Source of the DNA: Streptomyces lavendulae subsp. lavendulae
GTDB taxonomy: Bacteria > Actinomycetota > Actinomycetes > Streptomycetales > Streptomycetaceae
Length of the DNA: 64,000 nt
Direction of reading: 5' to 3'
NCBI RefSeq assembly: GCF_002803845.1
Contig: NZ_CP024985.1
Span: 4,712,001-4,776,000 of the forward strand
Part shown: one piece after another, positions 50,404 to 58,165 of the stretch
Position numbering within the stretch: the stretch's first letter is position 1
How the letters are laid out: each line of letters opens with the position of its first letter
The notes under the pieces: model-generated
Database searches by the model: none
What the model was told of the DNA's origin: nothing
What the model saw: the letters and a program-made list of their open reading frames with translations, nothing else
Translations under genes and position numbers: made by a program

Positions 50404-51801
50404 GTGACCAAGGACGTCATCGCCCTCACCCCGAAGATGCCCGACACCGCGGCGCTGCTCGTGGCCCTCGCAGCCGGCGGCACCGAGCTGGACGCCGCCT
50501 CCGCCGCCGACGGGGCCGTGATCCAGCTGCTGGGCGCGGGCGGCCGGCCCCTGGTCTCCGTCGAGGCACCGGTCCTGGTGCAGGTCCCGGGGGAGACGGA
50601 ACGGCTCCTCGGCACCCCCGCGCGGGTCCCCGTCTGGTGGACGGAGACCCGGGCCTCCACCGCCGTCCCCGAGGCGGCCGACCTCGCCGGGGCCGTCGCC
50701 GGGCGGCTCGCCGAGGTCCTCGGCGGCCTCGTCTGGCCCCCGGAAGCGGGCCGGGTCACCGCGGTCCCCGTGACCTCCGAGGCCTCCGCGGCGCCCGCGC
50801 CCGTGGGGGCCCTGCCGACCGTCGACGTGGTCACCGAGTCCACCGCCGTCGTCCTCGCGGACCGGCCCGTGATCCCGCTGACGGCCTGGCTCTCCGACGT
50901 GCTGCGTACCACCACCGGCTTCGGCGCGGCCCTGCACATCGTCACCCCCGCCCACTGCCGGCTCAGCCTGCCGCTGCGCACGGTGCTCACCGGCGCACCG
51001 AACCGGTGGGTGGTCCAGGATCCCGAGGGCGGCTACTACGACGGCCTCTCCGGGGCGGTGCTGAGCTGGCAGGACGGCACCTTCGCCGCCGCCCGCGACG
51101 CCGCCGGGCAGCCCCGGGCGGCCGCCGCCTTCGTACGGGCCGACGGGGCGGAAGCGGGGGAGCACCGGCTGACGGTGCAATTCCGCACCGAGCACCCGGC
51201 CGAGGGGGAGCTGCTGCTCGGCCGCTCCGTGGAGGCCGCCTGGCGGGCCCTGACCGGGGAGCCGCCGGCCGGCTGGGGCACCGCCGAGCCGGTGAACCTG
51301 CCCTGGTCGCCCCGGCAGCTGACCGACCTCGCGCGCAGCCGGGTACCGGAGCCGACCCTGCTCACGGTGGTGGGCGCGGGCGCGCTGGCCGTCGTACGGG
51401 TGACCCGCACGGCGGCCGGGGTCGAGGAGGACGTCACCCTCACCCTGGGGTACGGGCCCGGCGACCCGGCGCCGCTGGACGCGCTCCCCGCTCTGGCCGG
51501 GACGCTGGCCGACGGACACGGCCTGGTCAGCATGCTCGCCTCCGCCGGGCCGGGCGGCCGGGACCTGAACGTGAGCCCGCGCCTCGGCCGGCCCCCGCTG
51601 CCGGTGGCCTTCGCCCTCGGCGGGGCCGGCGTCGCCGAGGCCACCCTGACGCACGCCCGGCGCCCGCCGCTGGCCCTGCGCCCGTCCACGATCGGCCCCG
51701 CCCGCCGCCCGGGCCTGTACTACCCCCTGGGCGACGGCACCGACCCGGCGGGCTGGGACACCCTGTCCACCCTCCTGGCCCACCTGCGCACCACGGTCTG
51801 A
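50404..51801 (+). CDS. T7SS-associated conserved protein (DUF6177-like)
   Basis: 465 aa, last gene of the island, starting at GTG 50404 four bases after eccC. No signal peptide or clear membrane helix. Content is Ala/Gly/Pro-rich with several small beta-strand segments, such as NRWVVQDPEGGYYDGLSGAV and the tail RPGLYYPLGDGTDPAGWDTL. It resembles the DUF6177 family encoded with eccC/eccD in streptomycetes (from memory). It might substitute for the missing EccE/EccB envelope parts, but without membrane helices a cytosolic role is more likely. Confidence 0.6.
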   Translation: MTKDVIALTPKMPDTAALLVALAAGGTELDAASAADGAVIQLLGAGGRPLVSVEAPVLVQVPGETERLLGTPARVPVWWTETRASTAVPEAADLAGAVAGRLAEVLGGLVWPPEAGRVTAVPVTSEASAAPAPVGALPTVDVVTESTAVVLADRPVIPLTAWLSDVLRTTTGFGAALHIVTPAHCRLSLPLRTVLTGAPNRWVVQDPEGGYYDGLSGAVLSWQDGTFAAARDAAGQPRAAAAFVRADGAEAGEHRLTVQFRTEHPAEGELLLGRSVEAAWRALTGEPPAGWGTAEPVNLPWSPRQLTDLARSRVPEPTLLTVVGAGALAVVRVTRTAAGVEEDVTLTLGYGPGDPAPLDALPALAGTLADGHGLVSMLASAGPGGRDLNVSPRLGRPPLPVAFALGGAGVAEATLTHARRPPLALRPSTIGPARRPGLYYPLGDGTDPAGWDTLSTLLAHLRTTV

Positions 51802-51846
51802 CGGCGCTCCGCGCGGGGCGCCGCCGGACCCGGGGAACCGCCGGGG

Positions 51847-52515
51847 TTACAGGCCGCCCGCGCGGACCAGACCCGTCTCGTAGGCCAGGACCACGACCTG
51901 GACCCGGTCGCGCAGGCCCAGCTTCGTCAGGATGCGGCCCACGTGGGTCTTCACGGTGGCCTCCGAGAGGACCAGCCGTCCCGCGATCTCGCCGTTCGAC
52001 AGGCCCTGGGCGACCAGCAGCATGACCTCGCGCTCGCGGTCCGTCAGCCGGTCGATCTCCTTGTTCCGCGGCTCCTGCGTCGTCGTCGGCAGCATCGGCG
52101 CGAACCGGTCCAGCAGCCGCCGGGTGGTGGACGGGGCCACCACCGCGTCCCCGCTGTGCACGGAGCGGATCGCCGCCAGCAGCTCCGCCGGCGGGACGTC
52201 CTTCAGCATGAAGCCGCTCGCCCCCGCCTTCAGCCCCGAGAACGCGTACTCGTCCAGGTCGAAGGTGGTCAGGATGATCACCTTCGGGTGTTCCTCCGGC
52301 TCGCAGATCCGCCGCGTCGCCTCGACCCCGTCGAGCCGCGGCATGCGCACGTCCATCAGCACCACGTCCACCTTCGTGGCGCGCAGCACCTCCAGCGCCT
52401 CCAGGCCGTCCCCCGCCTCGGCGACGACCTCCATGTCCGGCTGGGCGGCGAGCACCATCCGGAAACCCGTGCGCAGCAGCACCTGGTCGTCGACGAGCAT
52501 CACGCGAATGGACAT
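51847..52515 (-). CDS. NarL/LuxR-family response regulator
   Basis: 222 aa. Receiver domain with acidic pair LVDD, phosphoacceptor Asp in VDVVLMDVRMPRLDG and the Lys in FMLKDVPP. A LuxR-type HTH follows near 150-215 (LTDREREVMLLVAQGLSNGEIA, then EATVKTHVGRILTKL). It is cotranscribed with the kinase upstream (17-base gap) and converges on the T7SS island. Confidence 0.92.
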   Translation of the reverse strand: MSIRVMLVDDQVLLRTGFRMVLAAQPDMEVVAEAGDGLEALEVLRATKVDVVLMDVRMPRLDGVEATRRICEPEEHPKVIILTTFDLDEYAFSGLKAGASGFMLKDVPPAELLAAIRSVHSGDAVVAPSTTRRLLDRFAPMLPTTTQEPRNKEIDRLTDREREVMLLVAQGLSNGEIAGRLVLSEATVKTHVGRILTKLGLRDRVQVVVLAYETGLVRAGGL

Positions 52516-52532
52516 CAGTTACCTCGACCTCG

Positions 52533-53744
52533 TCATCTCTTCTTGAGCGGGAGCAGCGCGCTGATGCGGAAGCCTCCGCCCGGCCGCGGGCCCGCGTCCA
52601 GGGTTCCCCCGACCATACCGATGCGTTCCCGCATGCCGATCAGGCCGTGTCCGGCGCCGTCGGCGCCGCCGTCCTCGTACAGTTCGTGCGCCGCGCCCCG
52701 CCCGTCGTCCTCGACCAGCAGGCCGAGCCCGTCGTCGAAGTAGACCAGCCGTACGCTCGCCCGCGCGTCCGGGCCGCCGTGCTTGCGCGTGTTCGTCAGC
52801 GCCTCCTGCACGATCCGGTACGCGGTCAGCTCCACCCCGCTGGGCAGCCTGCGCGGCGCGCCCTCCACCTCGAAGTCCACCGTCAGCCCGGCCGCCCGCA
52901 CCTGCTCGACCAGCACCTCGATCTGTTCCACGTCCGGCTGCGGCACGTAGTCCTCGGACTCCTGCGGCTCGCCGGTGCGCAGCACGCCCAGCAGCCGCCG
53001 CATCTCGGCGAGCGCCTGGCGGCCCGTCCCCGAGATGGTCTGGAGGGCCTCCTTGGCCTGCTCCGGCGCCGCGTCCATCACGTACGCGGCCCCGTCGGCC
53101 TGGACGACCATCACCGACACGTTGTGCGCGACGACGTCGTGCAGCTCGCGGGCGATGCGGGCGCGCTCGGCGGCCACCGCCACCTTGGCCTGGGCCTCGC
53201 GCTCCTTCTCCAGGCGCTGGTTGCGCTCGACGAGCTGCGCGTAGTAGGCGCGGCGGGTGCGCACCGAGTCGCCCAGCACCCAGGCGAGGGCGAAGGGGAC
53301 CATCATGAACAGGGTGAACAGGGCGGCCTCGGCGTTGCTGGGGCCCTTGTCCACGCCGAACCGCGCGAAGTACAGCGGGGAGGCGAGCAGTCCCGCCCCC
53401 AGCGCGGTGCGCGAGACCCAGCGCGGGACGTCGCCTGCGGCCACGGTGTAGAGGATCACCAGCATCGCGAAGTCGAAGAGGTTCGCCGTCGGGCCCAGCA
53501 CCAGCTGGTAGGCGCCCGCGCCGACCGTCAGCCAGAACATCGGCACGGTCCACCTGCGGCGCAGCGCGACGGCGGTGCACAGCGCGATGACGCACGGGAC
53601 GGCCAGCAGCCGGTGCAGGGTGCTCGTGCCGCCCACCCCGGAGTCGTCCACGACGATCAGCATCGACAGCCCGAAGAGGAGGACGGCCCAGAAGCTGTCG
53701 ACGCTCGTCGGGTGTCTGCGGATGAAGTCGTAGAGGCGCTGCAC
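52533..53744 (-). CDS. Two-component sensor histidine kinase (HisKA_3)
   Basis: 403 aa. Five to six membrane helices in the first ~150 residues with almost no extracellular domain, so the sensor is probably intramembrane. The DHp helix has ARIARELHDVVAHNVSVMVV with the phospho-acceptor His. The HATPase has the N-box IVQEALTNTRKHG, then a D-rich loop and GLIGMRERIGMVGG. GTG 53744. Its ligand is unknown; cell-envelope stress is typical for this class. Confidence 0.88.
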   Translation of the reverse strand: MQRLYDFIRRHPTSVDSFWAVLLFGLSMLIVVDDSGVGGTSTLHRLLAVPCVIALCTAVALRRRWTVPMFWLTVGAGAYQLVLGPTANLFDFAMLVILYTVAAGDVPRWVSRTALGAGLLASPLYFARFGVDKGPSNAEAALFTLFMMVPFALAWVLGDSVRTRRAYYAQLVERNQRLEKEREAQAKVAVAAERARIARELHDVVAHNVSVMVVQADGAAYVMDAAPEQAKEALQTISGTGRQALAEMRRLLGVLRTGEPQESEDYVPQPDVEQIEVLVEQVRAAGLTVDFEVEGAPRRLPSGVELTAYRIVQEALTNTRKHGGPDARASVRLVYFDDGLGLLVEDDGRGAAHELYEDGGADGAGHGLIGMRERIGMVGGTLDAGPRPGGGFRISALLPLKKR

Positions 53745-53851
53745 GTAACCCAGAGTAGGGAAAGGAGATAGGTGCTGGAGTCAACCACAGGTGCGATCCC
53801 TGTGACGGGGGCGTACTCCCCAAGGTGGAGGGTGACCTTACCCTTTGTGGG

Positions 53852-54853
53852 ATGAGCGCTCAGGGCGGAGTCAGGGGACCGGTCCGGTGGCGGCCCGCGA
53901 TGGAGGCCGCGCTGTACGGTCCGGACGGCTTCTACGTGCGTCCGGGCGGTCCCGGGCCCGCCGGGCACTTCCGCACCTCCGTGCACGCCTCGCCCCGCTA
54001 CGCGGGGGCCGTGGCCCGGCTGCTGCGCACCGTGGACGGGGCGCTCGGGCACCCGGAGCGGCTGGACCTGGTCGACGTCGGCGCGGGGCGCGGCGAGCTG
54101 CTGACCGGGGTGCTGGCGGCGCTGCCCCCGGAGGTGGCCGGACGGGTGCGGCCGTACGCGGTGGAGCGGGCGGAGCGGCCGCCGGGGCTGGACCCGCGGA
54201 TCCGCTGGGCGGCGGAGCCCCCCGAGGGGACGACGGGCCTGCTGTTCGCCAACGAATGGCTGGACAACGTCCCCCTCGACGTGGCGGAGGACGGCCGCTA
54301 CGTCCTGGTCGCCCCCGACGGTACGGAGACCCCCGGCGGCCCCCTCGACGCGGCGGACCGGGCCTGGCTGGAGCGGTGGTGGCCCGGCGCGGCGGCGGGC
54401 GAGGAAGGCCGGGCCGAGATCGGCCGGACCCGCGACGAGGCCTGGGCGGCGGCCGTCGCCACCCTGGAGCGGGGCTTGGCGGTGGCGGTGGACTACGCCC
54501 ACACCCGCGCGGCCCGGCCCCCGTTCGGCACCCTGACCGGGTTCCGGGAGGGCAGGGAGGTACCGCCGGTCCCCGACGGCGGCTGCGACGTCACCGCGCA
54601 CGTGGCGCTCGACGCCTGCGCGGGGCCGGGGGCGGCCCTGCTCACCCAGCGGGAGGCCCTGACCGCCCTCGGCGTCCCGTGCGGCCGCCCGCCGCTGGCC
54701 CTGGCCTCGACCGACCCGGCGGCGTACGTCCGGGCCCTGTCGGCGGCGGGCGAGGCGGCGGAGCTCACGGCCCGGGGCGGCCTGGGCGACTTCGGCTGGC
54801 TGGTGCAGCCGGTCGGGATCCCGCCGTGGCCGCCCGCGGCCGGGGGCCGTTAG
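53852..54853 (+). CDS. MidA/NDUFAF7-like SAM-dependent methyltransferase (COG1565)
   Basis: 333 aa with the MidA layout: PAMEAALYGPDGFYVRPGGP then HFRTSVHASPRYAGAVARLL, SAM-binding LVDVGAGRGELLTGVL, LLFANEWLDNVPLDV, AVAVDYAH, and GTLTGFREGR...CDVTAHVALDA. In mitochondria NDUFAF7 dimethylates an Arg of the NDUFS2 (NuoD) subunit during complex I assembly, and in Dictyostelium MidA is also needed for complex I. The chromosome here carries a solitary nuoD 18.5 kb away, so the link may be functional. ATG 53852 is the natural start. Confidence 0.85.
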   Translation: MSAQGGVRGPVRWRPAMEAALYGPDGFYVRPGGPGPAGHFRTSVHASPRYAGAVARLLRTVDGALGHPERLDLVDVGAGRGELLTGVLAALPPEVAGRVRPYAVERAERPPGLDPRIRWAAEPPEGTTGLLFANEWLDNVPLDVAEDGRYVLVAPDGTETPGGPLDAADRAWLERWWPGAAAGEEGRAEIGRTRDEAWAAAVATLERGLAVAVDYAHTRAARPPFGTLTGFREGREVPPVPDGGCDVTAHVALDACAGPGAALLTQREALTALGVPCGRPPLALASTDPAAYVRALSAAGEAAELTARGGLGDFGWLVQPVGIPPWPPAAGGR

Positions 54854-55947
54854 AGCCGCTTCACGCTGCGCAGGGTGGTCGCGTAGTAGCCGTTGCCGTC
54901 GAGGCGCGAGGCGCCGCCCTTGTCGCCGATGGTCGGGCCGTTGGCCTCTTCGCGGCTGGAGATGAAGATGTTGTGGCCGTCGGAGTCCGTGCCCAGGTAG
55001 ATGCCCGTGTGGTCGAGGCGGTCCTTGGTACGGGCGTCGAGCTTGAAGAACAGCAGGTCGCCCGGCTGGATCACGTCGATCGACGCGGGCCGGTGCTCCG
55101 GGCCGGTCCCCTTGAGCGGGATCACGTCCGCGCCCAGCGCGGAGCGGGCGATGCCGTTCGCGGTGCGCGGCAGGCCGGCGCCGGGGGTGTCGTCGGGCAT
55201 CAGCGGGTAGCGGGCCCGGTAGCCGAAGACGGTGCGGACGAAGCCCGAGCAGTCGATCGCCCGGTAGCGGGCCGGCTGCGGCTGCTTGGTGACGCCGTTG
55301 CGGAAGGTGTAGGGCTTGCCGAGGTAGTCGTAGAAGTCGGACTGCTCCAGGCGCAGGTCGTTGCCCTCGGAACCGGTCGGGTTGAGCGGCCCGAAGGAGG
55401 CGTCGCCGGCGAAGGAGGTGCCCTGGGCGTCCTTCTTCACCGGGGCCTTGTCGACGTACTGGAAGGCGGTGGCGAAGATGTCGTCCTCGCTGCTCCCGTA
55501 GTACTTCTTGAACCAGTCCTTGAACCACTGCTGGTTCTCGGCGCCCGGCTTCCACGCCTCGGGCATCAGCCGGACCCAGTTCTCGGTGACGACCCGGGAG
55601 GTGGTGTTGGCGGGCTCGCTGAAGGTGCGGCTGGGGCCGGTGAGGGTGGCGGTGCGGGCGTTGTCGGTGAAGGTGGCGAGGACCTGTCCGCTGCCGTCGC
55701 GCAGCACCGACCGGGCGGGGCTCTGCAGGCGCTCCCACTTCTGGGCGCCGTTCGTGCCCGCCGTGACGCCGCCCGCGCCGTTGCGGTCCGCGACGACGCG
55801 CACGGCGGGGGTCTTGGCCTGCTCCTCGGTGCGCAGCGCGTAGGTGAAGTAGGCACTGCCGGCCAGCAGCGCGACCACGGTGACCGTGTGCAGCGCGGGG
55901 CGGGTGCCGCGGCTCTTCTTTTTCTTCTTCTTCGACGGGGCGGTCAT
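54850..55947 (-). CDS. NlpC/P60 family cysteine hydrolase (membrane-anchored)
   Basis: 365 aa. A Lys-rich N-terminus and one membrane anchor (about residues 20-38) precede a ~150-residue exported linker domain and an NlpC/P60 domain. The catalytic Cys is in ARYRAIDCSGFVRTVFGY (about C233) and the His in DRLDHTGIYLG (about H313). Such enzymes cleave gamma-D-Glu bonds; B. subtilis PgdS, a poly-gamma-glutamate DL-endopeptidase, is of the same family. As the last gene of the pgs-like operon it may trim or release the polymer. Confidence 0.85.
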   Translation of the reverse strand: MTAPSKKKKKKSRGTRPALHTVTVVALLAGSAYFTYALRTEEQAKTPAVRVVADRNGAGGVTAGTNGAQKWERLQSPARSVLRDGSGQVLATFTDNARTATLTGPSRTFSEPANTTSRVVTENWVRLMPEAWKPGAENQQWFKDWFKKYYGSSEDDIFATAFQYVDKAPVKKDAQGTSFAGDASFGPLNPTGSEGNDLRLEQSDFYDYLGKPYTFRNGVTKQPQPARYRAIDCSGFVRTVFGYRARYPLMPDDTPGAGLPRTANGIARSALGADVIPLKGTGPEHRPASIDVIQPGDLLFFKLDARTKDRLDHTGIYLGTDSDGHNIFISSREEANGPTIGDKGGASRLDGNGYYATTLRSVKRL

Positions 55948-55991
55948 GAGGGGGGCTCCGGGGCGGTGGGTGAGGGCGGCGTGGCGGGGCG

Positions 55992-56474
55992 TCAGGCGCT
56001 GGGCATGACGCCGAGCAGGATCCCGGCGGTCAGGACGACGTAGGTCATGAGCGTGGCGCTGCCGGTGGCGAGCAGGGTGGCGCCCTTGGGCTGGCGGACC
56101 AGCTGGTAGGCGATCAGGCCCGGGACGATGAAGCCGAGGGTCTGGTTCGCGTACAGGAGCGGGAACTCCATCTGGAGCACGATCACCACGGTGGCCTGGA
56201 GGAGGACGCCGATGAGGACGACGGCGGCGAAGAGGCGCTTGCCGTAGAGGATGACGAACTTCTGCGTGAGCAGGGTCAGGACGTACGTCATGACGGTGAT
56301 GCCGACGACGAGGGCGGCGCGCTGGAGGTCCTCGATGAGGGTGAGCGCGAGCCAGCCCGGGGTGATCATGCCGCCGGGGGAGAGGTTGGTCGTGAGGTAG
56401 CAGAGCAGGGAGAACAGCAGGCCCAGCGCGATGCCGATCGCGGCGATCTCGGGGGTGAGGACGGCGGGGATCAA
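55992..56474 (-). CDS. pgsC: Poly-gamma-glutamate biosynthesis membrane protein PgsC/CapC
   Basis: 160 aa, about five membrane helices, comparable to the 149-aa B. subtilis PgsC. Family stretches are LTPEIAAIGIALGLLFSLL, LSPGGMITPGWLALTL and TLGFIVPGLIAYQLVRQ. PgsC is a membrane partner of PgsB in the ligase complex. Its start overlaps the pgsB stop (ATGA at 56471-56474), so the two are translationally coupled. Confidence 0.9.
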   Translation of the reverse strand: MIPAVLTPEIAAIGIALGLLFSLLCYLTTNLSPGGMITPGWLALTLIEDLQRAALVVGITVMTYVLTLLTQKFVILYGKRLFAAVVLIGVLLQATVVIVLQMEFPLLYANQTLGFIVPGLIAYQLVRQPKGATLLATGSATLMTYVVLTAGILLGVMPSA

Positions 56475-58159
56475 CGGGGTTCTCCTGGGTGGACGTTCGG
56501 GGGGACCTGCTGCTGCGGCCAGGCCGGGACCGGCGTGGCGGCGCCGATGCCGAAGGGGTCGGGGGCGGGGCGCGGGGGCTGCGGCCGCCCGTGCGGGGCT
56601 CCTCCGGAGGGGGCGTGCGGAGGCTGCCCGGCGGGGGTGCCCGGGTACGGCTGCTGCGGGTACGGGCCTTGGGCGTGCGGCTGCTGCGGGTGGGGCTGCG
56701 GCGGGTATCCGGCACCCGGGTACGGGGGCTGCTGCGCGTGCGGGGTGCCCGGGTACGGGGCCTGGCCGACGCGGGCGTCCGCATACGGGTCCTGGCCGGC
56801 GGGGGTGCCCGGGTACGGGTGCTGCCCGGTGGGGGTGCCCGCGTACGGGTCCTGGCCGTAGGGGGCCTGGTCGTACGGGTCGCGGTCGTACGGGTCCTCC
56901 GCGTACGGGTCGAGCGGGCGGGTGAAGACGGGGGCCGGGTCCTGTGCCGGTTCCTCCGCGTCCCGGTCCGGCTCGGACTCGTCCGGCGGGAGTTCCGCGA
57001 GGTGCTCCAGCAGCACCTCGCCCTGCCCGTGGATGTTGCCGATGGCCACCAGCGAGGAGCTCGCCCCGAGGTGCCCCAGCAGTTCGTGCATGAACTCCTC
57101 GCCGTCGCGCTGGTCACCGCCGAGGTCCACGGCCCGGTCGCGCCACTCGGCCGGGATCGCGTCGATGGCGCTCTTCGCGGGGTGTCCGATCACGAACACC
57201 TTGTCCGGCTGGAGTTCGGGGACGATCGAGCCCATCTGGCCGTTGCGCTCGACCCGGTCGGGACGGCAGTTGATCACCACGTTCAGCGGGCGGTCCACCG
57301 CGCCCAGGTCCAGCAGCTGGTTGATGTTCATCAGCGTGGATTCGGGGTCGTTCGCCGCGAAGACGTTCGCGAAGCGCAGCCGCTTGCCGCCCGGGGCCTC
57401 GTACCGCTCGACCGACAGCACGCCCGGGTCCGGCGGCGCCTCGTACATGCCCTTCAGCGCCGTTTCCCGGTCGACGCCGAGGAGTCCGGCGACGGTGAGG
57501 GCGATCGCCACGTTCTCCTTGAAGGTGAACCAGCTGAACCCGCGCAGCTCCTCGTCCGAGACGGTGTCCGGGTCCGCGTAGACCAGCGTGCAGTCCCGGG
57601 CGTCGGCCTCCTCCTGGAGCACGTCGAACCGCTCCTTCTCGGCGGTGACGCAGATCCCGCCGTGCGGCATCGACCGCGACAGGGAGCGCGCGATGTCGTC
57701 GAGGGTCGGGCCCATCTCGGCGACGTGGTCCTCGCGGACGTTGCACAGGACGCCGATGGTCGACTGGATCAGCTTCGACTGGTTGATCTCCTGGAGTGCG
57801 GGCATGACCGCCATGCACTCCATGACCAGCGCGTCCGGCCGGTAGGCGGCGGCGCGCCGCACGATGCCGATCTGCTCGACGACGTTGGCGATGCCGAACT
57901 TGCGGTAGACCGGCTCCTCGGTGGCGTCGGGGTGGATGAACCGGGCCGCCGTGCCGGTGGTCTTGGCGACCGTCGTCAGGCCGCCGCCGCGCAGCGCGCC
58001 CGCGCACAGCCGGGTGATGGAGCTCTTGCCGCGGATGCCGTTGACCAGCACCCGGTTCGGTATCCGGTCCAGGTTGGAGAAGTGCCGGCGCTGCTCGACG
58101 ATGCCCGCGACCAGCATGATCAGGCAGCAGACGAGCAGCACGCAGTAGAGGAAGAGCAC
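56471..58159 (-). CDS. pgsB: Poly-gamma-glutamate synthase PgsB/CapB with C-terminal repeat tail
   Basis: 562 aa. The first ~390 residues are a complete Mur-ligase-like PgsB (the B. subtilis enzyme is 393 aa): N-terminal membrane helix, NTP-binding NGIRGKSSITRLCAGALR, KTTGTAARFIHPDA, NVREDHVAEMGP and FAANDPESTLMNI. It ligates glutamate through the gamma-carboxyl using ATP. The remaining ~170 residues are an extra Pro/Tyr/Gly/Gln tail built from DPY-x-x pentads and PYPGTPAGQ decads, which I know from no Bacillus homologue. GTG 58159 lies 6 bases after the previous stop. Confidence 0.88.
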   Translation of the reverse strand: MLFLYCVLLVCCLIMLVAGIVEQRRHFSNLDRIPNRVLVNGIRGKSSITRLCAGALRGGGLTTVAKTTGTAARFIHPDATEEPVYRKFGIANVVEQIGIVRRAAAYRPDALVMECMAVMPALQEINQSKLIQSTIGVLCNVREDHVAEMGPTLDDIARSLSRSMPHGGICVTAEKERFDVLQEEADARDCTLVYADPDTVSDEELRGFSWFTFKENVAIALTVAGLLGVDRETALKGMYEAPPDPGVLSVERYEAPGGKRLRFANVFAANDPESTLMNINQLLDLGAVDRPLNVVINCRPDRVERNGQMGSIVPELQPDKVFVIGHPAKSAIDAIPAEWRDRAVDLGGDQRDGEEFMHELLGHLGASSSLVAIGNIHGQGEVLLEHLAELPPDESEPDRDAEEPAQDPAPVFTRPLDPYAEDPYDRDPYDQAPYGQDPYAGTPTGQHPYPGTPAGQDPYADARVGQAPYPGTPHAQQPPYPGAGYPPQPHPQQPHAQGPYPQQPYPGTPAGQPPHAPSGGAPHGRPQPPRPAPDPFGIGAATPVPAWPQQQVPPNVHPGEPR

Positions 58160-58165
58160 GGGGGA

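Noticed and set aside
45978..50990. 1670-codon minus-strand ORF opposite eccC
   Set aside because: Low-complexity antisense translation with no recognisable domain, fully explained by codon bias of eccC.
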